Assembly (NCBI RefSeq): GCF_905220565.1 | Contig: NC_059402.1 | Span: 11,657,501 to 11,721,500, forward strand | Reading direction: 5' to 3' | Source: Melitaea cinxia | Taxonomy: Eukaryota > Arthropoda > Insecta > Lepidoptera > Nymphalidae | DNA length: 64,000 nt | Shown here: positions 12,301-27,300 of the stretch, one piece after another | Numbering within the stretch: position 1 is the first letter of the stretch | How the letters are laid out: the number at the start of each line of letters is the position of its first letter | Position numbers and translations under genes: made by a program | The notes under the pieces: model-generated | What the model saw: the letters and a program-made list of their open reading frames with translations, nothing else | Databases searched by the model: none | Told to the model about the DNA's origin: nothing

Positions 12301-15300
12301 TCATTATATATATAATAATTATTATAAATGTGAATATACGTTTGTTTGCTACGCTTTCACGCTACTTAACCGATCATCATGAAGCTTTGTACACACATTC
12401 TTGGAGGTATTAGAAGTACCATAGGATACTTTTTAATAAAAAAATTCAATGCGAGCGAAGCCGCGCGTAAAAGCTATTATTCAATGTTTATGTCCAACGA
12501 CATCACTATAAAAAATTATCTAATGCTACTGTCATGCGGCTACATTTCCAGTGAAATAGCCTAGAATGATAATGTTCTATATGTGCCATTGTTATCTATG
12601 CCGAGGGAATTAAATCTAATGGAATGGGTTACGCTTATTGATTAGTTTTAGTGAAATAATGTACGTAATATCCACGCTATAAAAATAATTTAATAAAGTT
12701 ATAATCACGATATTATAGTGACTAGACGCAGCAGGATATCTTGCTTAAACTCTAGCAGCCCGACTGGGTAAGAATCTCAATTATACGCATAATTACAGCT
12801 CACCAGTAGCATTGTAATGGATGGAATGGATGTAGGAATGCCTTGTGATAAAAGTAGGTACATATATGGTTGGAAACGCGTTTTTTTTATCTGCTATGAA
12901 GTGAAAGCTTGTGCTCGTGTCTACGGAGTACGTTGCTCAAATATTCATTTGAAAGTACACGGAAGTGCACGAAGCTAATGCTAACCGATTTTTGGAAATT
13001 ATCGATTTTATATGTGTGGATTACATATTAATCTATGCGACAACTCTAGGGTTAAATGATGGGCTGGCTTTTAATACTTATTGATTTGATCCATTAGGCA
13101 TACTTTTCTACATCGACCTTGAACTTTTTTATAACGACTTTAGTAAGCAAACACGTTTCATAATCATACATCATCACCGGAAATAAGCATAGTTCGTCGG
13201 ATTTGTTTTTTTACATTTTTGGTAATAATAGAATAGTTATCGCAGTGTAATTTGATGGGTGCTTACATGTACTTTCATTTAAGCCCTCGAAATTAATTCT
13301 TTGCCAATGTTATTTTGTCATCGCTAAAATCTATCACGAGTCGATGGCGATAAGGCCTTATCCGATTTCGCTAAAATTAAACCTTAGTGTCGTGTCCTTC
13401 CTATAGTCGTATTGTGTGTTGTATTTTAATCGTACGATTACGTTTTTTCAAGAACAAAATTTCTTTGTCACGCTATACAAAATATATTTAAAAATAATAT
13501 AAAATGACGCTTACCGAAGCTTTATTACGTGTTGTTGGTACGCTTTGACATTTGTAAAGCACGCACCCTTTTTATCAGTGTATAAGTGTAATGTAGTATG
13601 CCATTTCCTTTTTATAATTAATTACGTAATAAGAAATCAGGGTTTTCATTTATTTTATTTATTTATTTATTTATTTTTATTTGGGAAACAAACAGTAAAA
13701 TATAACACAAAGTAAAAAAGAACATCAACAAGATAGTGCATATACCAGTTAAGTTTCCACTAACAACTAACACAGTAAGCAGAGCTCAAAAAAATTTATA
13801 ACTAGAAATAAAATATCTAAAACAAGAAATAAAATACAAATACAAAATCAAAAATCAAAATAAAATTAAAATTAAAATCAAATTAAGATCAAATTATAAT
13901 TTAAATAAAAATAAATTAAATTAGAATTAAAACACAAAATTGAGTAACTTAACAATTGAAAATGTTAATAAATAAAATGAAAATCAAAAAAAATAATAAA
14001 AAGCAAATAAAACATAAAATAATTAAATTCATTGATTCATTAATTGATTAATGTTACGTCTAAAACTTAATAACGAACATGAGAATATATCAGCGCTATA
14101 AATTTTTTTATTATATATATTGCAGGAACGACGAATAAAATCATTTTGGGCATATTTAGTTCTAGTATTGGGCAAATAAAAAAGATCATTTTTACGTTTA
14201 AAAAATTTTGGGAGATTAAAGTTCAAACAACTTAGTAAATAAGGACTATCGACAACATTATTGACTAGTTTATACAGAAAGATTTGATCTTTTAATGTAC
14301 GGCGAACCTCCAGTGAATTGAAACTAGGCAAGTCATAAGAGCGACAAAACCTATAATTCAAATGCTTAAGGAATTTAGCTTGTATTTTTTCAACGGACTC
14401 AACATATATCTTATATTGAGGGTTCCAGATAGTAGACCCAAATTCCAACAAAGAGCGCACCAGGCCATTGTAAAGAATAATAAGAGTATAGTAGTCTTTA
14501 AAATCCTTACCAACCCTAAGTATAAAGCCAAGCATCCGATAAGACTTAGCAACAATTTGATCTATATGGCTCCCAAATGTTAACTTATTATCCAAGTAAA
14601 TACCCAGGTCTCTCACCCCCGCAACGCGGTCAATAATTTTGTCGTTTAGATGGTAGTTAAAAGAAATCGGCGTTTTTTTACGTGTGAATGAGATGACGCT
14701 GCATTTTTCAACATTTAGAGAAAGCTGATTATCCTCACAATACTTGCATAATTTATTTAAGTCTTCTTGTAATAGCAAACAATCTGGCAGCACAGATACC
14801 CTTCTAAAAACCTTCAAGTCATCTGCAAATAATAATATCGAAGAGTGCTCGAAAACTTTACAAACATCGTTTATAAAGATATTAAAGAGCAACGGACCAA
14901 GGTGAGAGCCCTGTGGTACACCAGAAGAAACAGGAGTAAAAGATGAACAAAAGCCTCTTATTGTCACTGCCTGACTTCTGTCCCGAAGATAAGACGATAA
15001 CCACCTAAGTAGGTCACCGTGTATACCAACTTGCTCCAGTTTATTTAAAAGTATGTTATGGGATATTTTATCGAAAGCCTTCGAGAAGTCGGTATACACG
15101 ACGTCCACCTGGCCACCACCATCCATAGCTTTCAGTACACGATGAATCAGCTCACACACATTAGTTTCAACGGATCTTCTATCGACGAAACCATGTTGTT
15201 CATCAATCAGAATACCCCGTACAAATGGATAGATGTTATCGTAGATAATTTTTTCGAACATTTTAGCTATGGTACATAATTTAGATATCGGCCTATAGTT

Positions 15301-18300
15301 CTGAACGTTATGTTTATCGCCTGATTTGAATACTGGTACCACGAACGAGCGCTTCCAAGCAATAGGCACAGAGCCAGATCTTAATGACTTATTAAAAAGG
15401 AGAAAAATAGGGTAGGCTAATGAGTTATAACAATTCTTTAAAAATATAGGTGGTATATAATCGGGACCATATCCCTTATTGACATTCAGTGATTTTAAAT
15501 AATTTTTAACAGTAGATACTGACAATTCTATATGGCCGATATCCAAACCACCACAGCTATGAATTTGCTTCTTAAATGTTACATTTATGGATCCATCGCT
15601 GTAAACTGATTTAAAATAGTCATTAAACAATGAACATACCTCCTCATCGTCACTAGCAGTTTTGTCTAACCAAAACAGACTGTCAGGAAGGCCAGAGGAT
15701 GTTCTTTTACTCTTAACAAAAGACCAAAAGAGTTTACTGTTGTTGCGTATCCTGACCTCCGTCATATGAATATAATCATCATAGCACTGTACTTGTACTA
15801 ATTTTTGTCGTTCTCGTAAAAGGACAAATGTGTGGTAATCAGATATCCTATTATAAATCTTCCATTTTTTATGGTATTTTAACTTTTCTGCTATAATTTT
15901 TTTTTTCATATAATATAAGTTTTGAGTCATTTAACATATACAGTAATATAATATTTAAATGTATGCTAACCGCTCTGGTGTAATGTTGCGTGTGTCGCGT
16001 CGTGGGTTCGATTCCTGCTCGGAGTGGAGTGGATAAATATCCACTCCGAGCTTATACAAATATTTATTTTTAGTCTATACCTTTGGGTTTCCCCGCTGTG
16101 CCTCGGAGAGCACGTTAAGCTGTCGGTCCCGGTTGTAATCATGTACACCTGATAGCGATCGTTACTCATTGTAGGGAATATATGCGCCAACCCGCAGTGG
16201 AACAGCGTGGTGGATTAAACTCTCATCCTTTTTCTACATGGGGAATGAGGCCTATGCCTGGTTGTGGGATATTAGAGGCTGAATCGAATGCTTAGCTTCT
16301 TTAATATCTCTATATAAAATGACGTAAACATTATTACCGTGCTTTTGATTAATAAAGTGTAATGGAAATAGGATGTAATTACTTTCAATTCCGTAGTTGT
16401 TATTTAAAATGTTTTATACTCTTATCAACGTTTTAAAGTTAAATAATTAAAAAAAAAAAAAAAAAATTGATGGATACGGTCATAGAAAGACCACTCTAGA
16501 GTATTAGTAAAATGATGCATTCAATGTTTATTTGTAGTTATGCATTCTATTAGATGTAATTTTATAAAGTAATATATTTATTTGCTTTTTATGTAATGTA
16601 CATAAACTTAAAATAGTTCATTTTCAAGTCTAGATGTTCATATGATTTGTACCATATATTTTTTCGCCAAAATCGATGAATAAATCAGTTGACTGACTTC
16701 GACTACTAAAAGCAAATATCATTAGACTTGAAACTATTCTATCAACACCAAATTACAGCCACAATTGATTGATAGGCACCCCTGACAATTCCAAAAAGTT
16801 CCACTGTCAATTCCAAAAAGTACCACTGTCAATGCCGATGCCTGATTATGGATACGCAAAAAAATTATCCTTCATATTTGACGAGATTTGTAGTTTAATA
16901 TGCATTTGTCTATTTGTCAATACAAAAAATGCTCGAATCTGGATCGAAGTTGCTTTGGAAATCAACTTGTGCCATACGATATTCTCAGATTTAGGATTCT
17001 CCGAAAACCAGCAGCATACCTTAATTTCGTATCATAGTGTAGCCATAACAGTATATTAATAAATAAACGAATTGGCTAGTTACTATCTAAGACAGTGAAT
17101 AATAATTGTAAGCAATTCAATTAAGCTAATAAATAATAACAGTACTATAATATATAGGTAACTATTACACAATAAAAATGCACCTTTTAAACACGTGTTA
17201 AACTTTTGACGCCAATTTTGTTGTAAAGTTAACTAAGCGTTTACGTGACAGCTTTGAACACCTTAACAATGTTTGCATTTAGAGTACTTATTTACATATT
17301 TTAATTATTAGGTTAAATTCCCCTTCAATTTGACAATATTCAATCACCAATGATACGCCTTTGTTTACTTATTAATCGATTTATTATTGTTAAATATCTA
17401 TTAAAAGTCAGGAATTGATACTGATGGCTTTTCGAATACTAATTGAGTTGTCATTGCTAACTAAAACTATATAGAATATTTGCTATCGATTTTTCTTTAA
17501 TTTTTGATTCCTTAACTTTTTGTAACTTTTATCTTATTTAATCACTTTATTTTAAACTGTTACATCAACTCTAATTTCTAAACCGAATTTAATAATTATT
17601 TTGCATTGGAAATTATATTTGACGTGAAATATTTGAGGATGTAAAACGAGTAGAGGTTGAAAAATACCAATTGAATCAAAGCGGCTGTAAAATTTTATTT
17701 TTATATTTTATTTTATGACGGTCATATTTTTATATCCATATCCTTATTAATTCTGCATATGTCTTGTTTTTCCTGTGTGTTTATTTGAAACCGAAGGTTT
17801 GCTTTAACCTAAGAGAATTTAATGAGGATATAATAAATAATACTGTTTGCAATAAAATTAACCTTTGCTCCTCGAAAGAGTTCTTAGAAAAAATATAAAA
17901 TAACACTATAGTGTGACACGAAACCTAAAAATGAGTTAATTACATAAGTTTTAAATAGTAATATAAAACAATTAACTGAGATTTTTGTTTTATTTCTCAG
18001 ACTTAGCAAGTGAAAAATTTACTGAGCGAACAATATATTAAACTGAAAATTACAAGGCTACCAAAATAATACTTTGAATGAATAACAAGTGTTTAAACTC
18101 TACGTTCTGAATTTTTTATCATCATACGCCGACTTACCATAAAAGTTATTTAAAAAAAAATAGTAGAGAATGACATTATTTTTGAGTTCATACACTGAGA
18201 TACTTTGAGATTGATAGTGAACAAAAAGTTTTCGACATTTTTAGTTTCATCACACGATTCTAATTAGTATTTGTATGAAACAGTAACAAAAAATTTCTCT

Positions 18301-21300
18301 GCTATAAATCTATCAATCTATTCTCACAAACTCTCTTGACTCGTTAAATAAACGGATCTTAAGATGTTGGTCGTGTTCAACAACTTGGCTCGCTTTCAAA
18401 CCAGGAATAGTAGAGTAACTCACTGACCTAAGTCAATCACATTTCCTTTTGTTACTTTTTTAGATGAATATACTTTTCAATGTGTATATAAATGTATTTG
18501 TAGAAATAACAAGATGAAATGGTTGTGACACATTAGTCTAAATTGAAAATGTATCACTAGTAGCTCTACTAAATTGTTAAGTGTTAAAATGTCTCAGAAT
18601 AAATTCACATATACCTTTCATTCCGTAGTTGAATAGCAGCGTGACAGGTTGAGCTCTAACCTTTTTGCTGATTACATAAAAAGCCTTTTCGTAGCAGGAG
18701 GACCGTTGTCGACTAATCTCTTCACTATTCCAGCTCCTAAAAGGAGATGATAATATATCTTTTTAACCAACTTCAAAAATGTAACAGGTTCTCAACTAGA
18801 CTGTATATTTTTGTGTTACCTCATGAGTTTTTACTCGGACAGTACTTCCAGATTCATAATGGGTTCCTTTCTTAACAGCAAAAAAATGCTTATTAGAGGA
18901 TATGTTCTTATTATTCCGTAAAATAATTACAAAGTTCATTAAAAAATTAAATAATAATTATTTACTTTATTTTATTAAAATAAATGACTTTATATTTCTT
19001 TAAAATTATTTGTAATATTTGGCTGTGTAAAATTGTCCTATTTTCTTATCTATACTAATATTATGAAGAGGTAAAGTTTCTAACTTTGTTTGTATGTAGG
19101 GGGTAATCTTCGCAAATACTGATCCGATCACGAAAAATCTTTCACTAACAGAAAGCTACACTATTCAGGAGTGGTCAGCTATATTTTATTGTGATTGAAT
19201 GAAAAAATCTTACAAAATTGTCGTGTCACAATGCTAGTTACAATACTCCTACGAAACGGCTGGACTGATTTTTATGAAATTTTGTGTGCATATCGGGTAG
19301 ATCTGAGAATCGGTCAACATCTATTTTTCATACAGCTAAACTAAAAGGGTGGGGGGAATGGGGGGTTAATAACATATATTGCAAAATAACGTTTGCGGAG
19401 TGAGCAAGTTTAAAATAAAGAACGGAACGACGCTAGGGTCTCGTAGACGAAAGTGTGCTGGGCCACTTACCTCCTCCTCTCATTTTAATTTTTATACTAT
19501 TTTTTTAAGAGCTGCTTCTATCAACAACTCTATTAACAAGATGTTAATATAAATGAGATCGGGTTCTCATTGTTTAAATTTCCAATTTTTTAATATTTAA
19601 TAAAAATCAAACTAAGTTAATTTATATTTATAATCAAATTTTTGGTACAGTTAGACAAGTGTAGGTAATGTAATAGTTATGATTATGATTCACTGACGGT
19701 CTAAAAGCACATGCTGGTTATCACTAAAACAACTTAACTCAGATCTTAACTAATTAGACGATGTCACGGGCCAAATAAATAAATTATTTATATTATTTTA
19801 TTTACGGTCACCAACCCGCCTGCCCAGCGTGGTGACTATGGGCATAACACATGAGTTCACACCATTTTTGGCGCGAACTTGTAGAGACCTATGTCCAGCA
19901 GTGACTGCGATAGGCTGAACCGATGATGATGATGATGATTTTATTTATGTATTTACTAAATAGTGTGAATAGAAGCTAGTTACAGATTACCGATTTAAAT
20001 GTTTTTTTTTTATTAATCGAAAGTTGGTGATTGTCATGTGGTATAAAAAAAAATGATCAAAATGTGAAAAGCGGCTTTTGAGGTATCCAACAATGCGTAT
20101 TTAATTGATTATTTTCGACTGTCTATGTTGTATTACTTGTTAATATAAATTGAAGAGGGATTATTTTTCTTTTGCGAGTATAAGCTATTATTGGGTTTTC
20201 TACAATAAAATGATACATTTTTTTTCTGGTAAAAGCCTTTAACAAACGAGAGAAAATTATCGGTTTTGACCGTCGACATTGATTATCCCCTAGTGTTATT
20301 CTATAAATCTAAGCGCTCTTAAGTGTTATTATAAGAGGTATTTAACAAGTAAGTGTAAAAGCTCTTTGTAAATTTTGAAACATGCCATTCTGCTAGTGGT
20401 TCTCATTAATTATTTGTGAATTGTTTTTTAAATTATTTTTTAATTTTCATGACATGTATAAAATAACTGAATTATATTCCGCATCCGCGATCCACTTGTA
20501 TAAATAACAATACATAACACCTTTCATAATTTCGATTTTAACTGCACACTTGAGTCACCGTTACTTTCTGTGCTAAATCTTTACGTCTTGGCTTGGTTCC
20601 AGATAGTTCATTTACCGCGTATGATCTTCCGGATGCGCAGTAGATGTAAAACAAAACTGGTCTCATTCTGAACTGCCATTTCCCAAATGGCTTTTATGTG
20701 AGCATAATTGTAATGGCCCAGATTTTACGTAATGCCTTGTTTCACATGTCTACAGGTGCTTTTATTTTGAAATTAGTAATGTTTGAATACGCTTCAGCCT
20801 GTTCACTCTTCTTTTTCTGTCTTAACACCCCACTGCTGGGCAACGGCCCCTTTCCCCATGTAGAAGAAGGATCAGACCTTAATCCCCACGCTGATCCAAT
20901 GCGGATTGGTGAATATATTCACTACTATGAGTAACGATTACTATCAGGTGTATACGATTACAACCAGGACCGACGGGTTAACGTGCTCTCCGAGGCACGG
21001 TGAGAATATTTGAATATGTAGTATTATTATTATGATAATTCGTTAATTCTTCCTAAAAGGATTATTTCTGCTCAATGCTGTTTTTATATTTTTAATACTA
21101 ACGTAATTAGCTCAACTGTTTTTTTTTTCATGTTTAGTTTAACGACATAACAGTCTTAAAATGTTCCACAGTAAAATAAAGTCCTTCTCCTATAAAATGC
21201 AAGAGATCCAAGAGAGCGCAAAATATGTTTTTTTTTTGTTTAGTTATGTTACTTCACTGCAGAATATATGGCGTGGAGTTCATCTCGAGATATATCATTA

Positions 21301-24300
21301 CATGTTTTTTGTGTACGTTTTTAGTGAGAGTAGTTTTCCGGAATGCTTTCTCTTGAGCATAAGATAAATTTCAAACATATTATGTTAAGCTCTCCAGAAC
21401 TCAGGAATATTAGGTAACATTTAAATTCGTAACTTTTCAGTTGAAATATTTAAAGTTTATACACACATGGCAAATTTTTATGTAGTTATATTTTGCTAAA
21501 TGTAATGTTATTTCCTTATAAATTAATCATTAAATACTAAGGATAGTACTATACAAAGTAACTAGTAAGATAAAACTTATCTTAAGCAATACTTTTATTA
21601 ATGATAAGACAGAATATACAGATAACAAAGTGTGAATATATTTTAGAAGTGATGGACATTTAAAGTTTAAAAATATCTCTATGACACATATTTGTTGTAA
21701 ATTTATATAGATTTTGTAAATTTACCTTATTTTTCTGAAGGTAGATACAATTTGTGTGTTATGGAAGTGAGAAGTCTCGATATTATATTGAACGTATCTG
21801 AGTCGGAAAATTGATTTCACTGAAAAGAATAACGCTTCGTGCAAGAATGTTATCTTTGCAGAATTTTTCTTTTGAAACGTTACTATATAAAAGGAAGTAG
21901 AATAGTAGAATACGTTTTTCACTTCCCTACACTCCAGCACGTATTAAAAATCTAATTAATTTTGTATGAATCTACTCCGAAACAATTGTCGTGAGAAATA
22001 CGAATGAATTTCGACTTAATCTGAGATTTTAATTTATAATATTGTATTTCTGTATTAGCTAGACAGCTAAAAAAATCGGTTGGAAAATCTTCAATATCTT
22101 CAAGAATATTTAAATGTGCTTAAAAGAAAATGAAAGAAAAAAACAAGTGCGAATAGGAAGCGCACTCCAAGGGTTCCGTAAAAACAAAATTATCAAAAAT
22201 ATTTTTATTATATAATGTAAATAAAAATGTATGCTTTTCGCAATTTTTCTTTTTCTGTGCTATAAAATGTTGTTTCGTACCAAATTTCAAGATTCTGAGT
22301 TCGCGGGAAGTACCCTGTAGGTTTTGATTCTCTTGCGAGTGTCGAAAATTTACAGCTTAAGCGGCTTTATCTTTTTATTGTATTGGCTTAGAAGTTAAAT
22401 TTTTTCACATCTCCAAGGGACAGTAGACTTGAGTATTTGATGTGAATTTAAGCTTGATACCTCCACGCGTTTCTAGAAAAAAGGATCTTGATAGACAGAT
22501 GGACAGTAAAGTGATCCTATAAGGGTTCCGTTTTTCCTTTTGATGTACGGAACCCTACAAAACGAATTCAAATATTTTATTTTTAATGAATGTGAAATAA
22601 ATAAATTGCGTAGTTTTTCCAGTATTTTCGTAAAAGTAGATTAGTTACAGATGTGCCGTTTTCACGCTTTATAATACTTTGTATTGTCTCCGCAAGCTTG
22701 AAATACCGATGTTATGCGATTTAGCATACTTTCTACTAGGTTTTTGAGGTGATGCTGTGGAATATTCAGTCATTCCTCTATAAGAGCTTCTTTCATTTCA
22801 CGTAGCGTGATTGGCGGCGGATTTCACTGACGTATACGTCGTTCCAGTTCGTTCCATGTATGGTCATTAGAGTTTAAGTCGGGGCTGATAGCTGGCCATT
22901 CCATGTGTGTGATACCAACTTCATAAAAATTTATTTATTTATTTATATATATAAAAATAGGCATAAACAAAACAAATCAAAACAAATAAAGAAAATTTTC
23001 TAACCAACCCTGTTTTATTTGCGGTCCAGTGTAGTTCAATTTCATAGTGCTCTATTGCAATTTTTAAATTTAACAAAAAATTAGATTGATCGACAATACA
23101 TACTTATGTTATTATGATAGTAACTAGTACCTCGATAGTTTAACTAGTAAATAATAACAATTTTTTCACTAGTAACCCGTCTGCCTTATGAAATTTCCTG
23201 TATTTTTATATCACTATACTGATGGAACTTAAACTGCATCATACGACCATTATGTATATATAAGTGTCTCGAGTGCTATGACCGACATCTAATATTGGCC
23301 TCGACATTTACGAGCTCTCTTAGCTTGAGTGGAATCCGATTTCATTATTAACTAATTGCACATGTCATTTTTATTTTAATATATTTTCAGAGCTAATTCA
23401 CTGTAAAGGTTTTATAAGTAAATTTTCTATTTTCAATTTAAAAAAAAAACGTAATTTAAAAGATTTTAGGAACTGTTTTTTTTGTTTGTTTATACATATT
23501 AAATATTCTGTTACAATACCTAAAATACAATTGTCTTGATGAAAATAAAATCTAAAATACAATTGATAAAATAAAAAAGTGTGTTAAATGAAAAAAAATT
23601 ATGAAGGTATTAATTATTATTATTCTGCTGTGTTGTTACGGTAGTAAAGTATAATTATAACCACCCCCTCGCATTCCGTGGGTGTCTTAAGAGGTGACTA
23701 AGGGATAACACAGTTAAACAGCCGGCGGGATAACCATCCAACTGCTGGCTTTGAAATACACAGGCTGAAGACGGGCAGCAGCTTCTTTGGTGCGACAAAG
23801 CCAGCCCTGTGATCACTAACCCGCCTGCCCAGCGTGGTGACTATGAACAAAACACATGAGTTCGTGCCATTTGCCTATGCTATGCGCGATGGCCTATGTC
23901 CAGCAGTGGACTGCATTAGACTGAAGTGATGAATGTATTATTGTCCTCAAAATACTTTTTAAATTAATACGTAAAATGTTTTATGTGTTAAATTTCATCA
24001 AAGCATAATTATATCTACTGTTTTATAAAAAAATGTAAAATCATGAAGACAAAATTGATTCAAACATTAATGAAAATACCTTGTCTTAAAAAATATTTAT
24101 CAATTTTGTACGATGAAAATATGAAGGTATAATTTTATTTCTTACATTAAGAGGTCTCTCTGGAACGCTTGTTGTAAAACAGATGAAATTGTCCCGCTTG
24201 TAGTAGCTTGAGTTCTGTCATCTATGTATGAAGCAATGAGGTCAAGAGCCTCGTCTCAAATACATCATTAATTATGTTAACATACAAACTACATCTGTAT

Positions 24301-27300
24301 GTAGTGTCATTGTAGTTATTTATTATATAATTATATCTTATATATAAAATTTTCGTATCACAATGTTAGTTACAATACTTCTCCGAAACGGCTGGACCGA
24401 TTTTGATGAAATTTTATCTGCATATCGGGTAAGTCTGAGAATCGGCCAACATCTATTTTTTATATCCCTAAGCTATAAGGAAGAAGGGATAAAAGGTGTT
24501 AATGATATATATGGCAAAACAACGTTTGTGGGGTCAGCTAGTCTTATATATAAAATTCTCGTGTCATAATATTAGTTACCATACTCCTCCGAAACGGTTG
24601 GGCCGATTTTTGTGAAATTTCGTGTACATATCGGGTAGGTCTAGACTCGGCCACTATTTTTCATACCCACAAGTTATGGGGGGGGGGCATTGTTATCCGT
24701 GCCTATTAAAAAAAAAAAAAAAAAGCATTTTACTGCCTATACGCGTGCGATTTTTTATTAAATTTTTTTTTGGCATTTCATTCCAGCAGTCCTCAGACTG
24801 CCTAGAAAAGCTAGAACATGCTTCGACACTGACGGATTTTTCTATTACTGTTTATATATAAGGTTTTCGACTCCTAACTGCATTCTTTGAACGAAATACA
24901 TAATGAACCTACATCTACAGACTTGAACCCATTTGAACATTCTATATATCAATTTTCGAAGTTATACTTTTTTTGGCACGTTAGGGAAAAATGATCAGAG
25001 TAAGTTTTTACGATGCTCGCACACACTGTCACGAAAAACCGACACCCTGTGAAGTTAGCTAGTCAACGAAGAAGAAGTTAACAACGTGAAGTTTCCTAGC
25101 CAATGAAGTATAACTTCTTACGTGCGTACATAAGTACACACACACACACACACACTTTTTTTATAACTACATTATAGCCAAGGCAAAGCGATAGGCGTAT
25201 ACGTCTTTTTTTATTACGTACTTAGAACCTAATAGTTAAAAATGATAATTTATTAATAAGTGTATATGATGAAAAATTTGGGTGTTGTGAAATACTATCA
25301 GTTTTTATCGCTGACGGTTTTTTTTTCCTTACAAAATACTGTTTGACCAAAAAGTATACACATCATTCATTCATTCGTAATTTCTGAAAATATTATTATT
25401 TTTCTCATCTATGTCTATATTTAGACTTATTTGCTAGTTATCATATATGTACACTTATTTTCTAGTTACCATACATGTACACTACTGTTCTACTTACAAT
25501 ATATACTTATGTTACTGTTAGTAATTTTTTTTAGTATAATAGGAAAAATGTTGAAGTGGATTATTATTTTGGATTATATAAGATGTACAATTACACAACG
25601 GAATCCTACTCGCTTTACAAAACAGTTTTAAAGCCGCATTCTCGTTTTCATAACAGAGAGAAGACAATGAATAAGTTTGACCACAAAATTTGTTTCGCAT
25701 ATGCAGATGTATTCGCAGCTTGGCTTTGTCAGGTGTAATGAACACGAAACTGTTCCCTTAACAAAGACTCAGTTCTAGTTTTTCATTTGCATAAAAATTT
25801 TAATAGGCATGTCAATTTCTTTTACAATAAATAATGAGCGCCGCTTGGGTTATTCATTTATTTTTTTTTAACTAAAACTGATGAAGTTAAGAAATAAATA
25901 ATAGAAGAAATATATATTTAGAAAATATTATTAATTAATTATATAAATTTTTAGCTTATTATTTATGAATATATAAATTCTTCAACCTACTTGCATAATT
26001 GCACATAAAGCTATATAATTATTAATATTATTTAAATTATAAATGCCCCGTAATTTTTAAGAATAATAAAATTAGTATTTAAATTAAGTGGCACATTTAT
26101 TGCAATTGTAAAGAAAATGATTTATCGTTAATATCAGTAATTAAATAGAATACTTTAATGGTATTATATGTATGAGAAACCAAATTACATAATTGGTTCT
26201 AAAATCTAACCGACTGCGATGTCAGGTGATATTAATGTAAGATAAGTCGTAGTCACTTAACAGCTTAGCTAAACCAACTGTCTTACAAAGAGCCAACCAT
26301 CGTATTTCTTATCAGAACGTTATCTGCCACTATTAATATAACAATGGTTATTGAATAGTGCATTATCAAGTAATGTCGGTATCATGTCTGTCCAGAGCCC
26401 CCGCGGACGTCACCTCAGCAGGACGGGGGGTTGGGAACACCCCGCTCGACAGTGTCACCGCCTGACCCTTCACCTACATTTCCAACGGTAATGATAATAG
26501 TTCTGCTTACCTTAGCATTTGAGCAGTGTTTGCGTGTCATCGTGTCTTACGAAATATCTTCAGTTATTTAAATATGAATTTTAACAGAAAATTATAACAT
26601 TTGATGTTATTTTTATCTGGTATGATATTTAATTATAGACAAAACGTAAAAAAATCGATGAGAAAAGTGTAACCATATTGATAAAGGCTTCGATTTCAGC
26701 TCACGTGAATACACTAATAAACTACTTTCAAATCTTAATTTTAAATGTTGCAGATATTTTCAAAAGTGTATTTATTTTTTCTAAAAATAAAAAGGTACAA
26801 AGGAGACTGTCCACTTTATATGGGGGTTTCGGCCCCGAGTGGACAGTCACTGAGAATAATAATTATATATTAAGTTAGTAGTACTAACAAGTAGGTATTA
26901 GAAAAATGATATAGTTTTGTGTCCAGGTGTTTCATTTTTTGTTTTTTTGTGGATAATTACAAGAAGGTTTCTGAAATAAAAAAATCATTGTTTTTGTTAT
27001 TTTTGTTTTACTAATCGGATTCGTACGTTAACAGAATGTTATCTAAAAACTAGGCAGGTAGATTTATAAAATCTTGGAACCTTTTCCAGCCCAAAAACCA
27101 AATAATTGTCATGACATGGGCTCAACAACCTACTGTCCGTCGACCAACCATGCAGTTGCAATAATATTTTTTTTATGGCTTCTCTGCCTGACCTATATTG
27201 TTAACATATAAAATAAATACAAAATATATTTCTCTACTTATGTGCCTACTGTGAATTTAGCGTCGCAGTTGTGATGAATTCTCGGTTGACGGAAAACCTT

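Larger units (their letters stand above)
2168..26395 (+). other. Intron 1 of the FN3 gene (24.2 kb), repeat-filled
   Basis: It lies between the donor at 2168 and the acceptor at 26395. It holds the LINE reverse transcriptase at 14.0-15.9 kb, the hAT-like element at 6.5-7.3 kb, the Tc1/mariner remnant at 22.7-22.9 kb and many SINE and LINE ends listed separately. I see no gene and no clear repeat in 9760-11180, 12940-13640, 16290-18760 (apart from a weak ORF at 16769), 21010-22160, 22930-23655 and 25220-26395. Confidence 0.75.

Noticed and set aside
25431..25745. Three overlapping ORFs of 60-75 codons on both strands
   Set aside because: All frames are open because stops happen to be rare here; no domain and no splice signals that fit the host gene.
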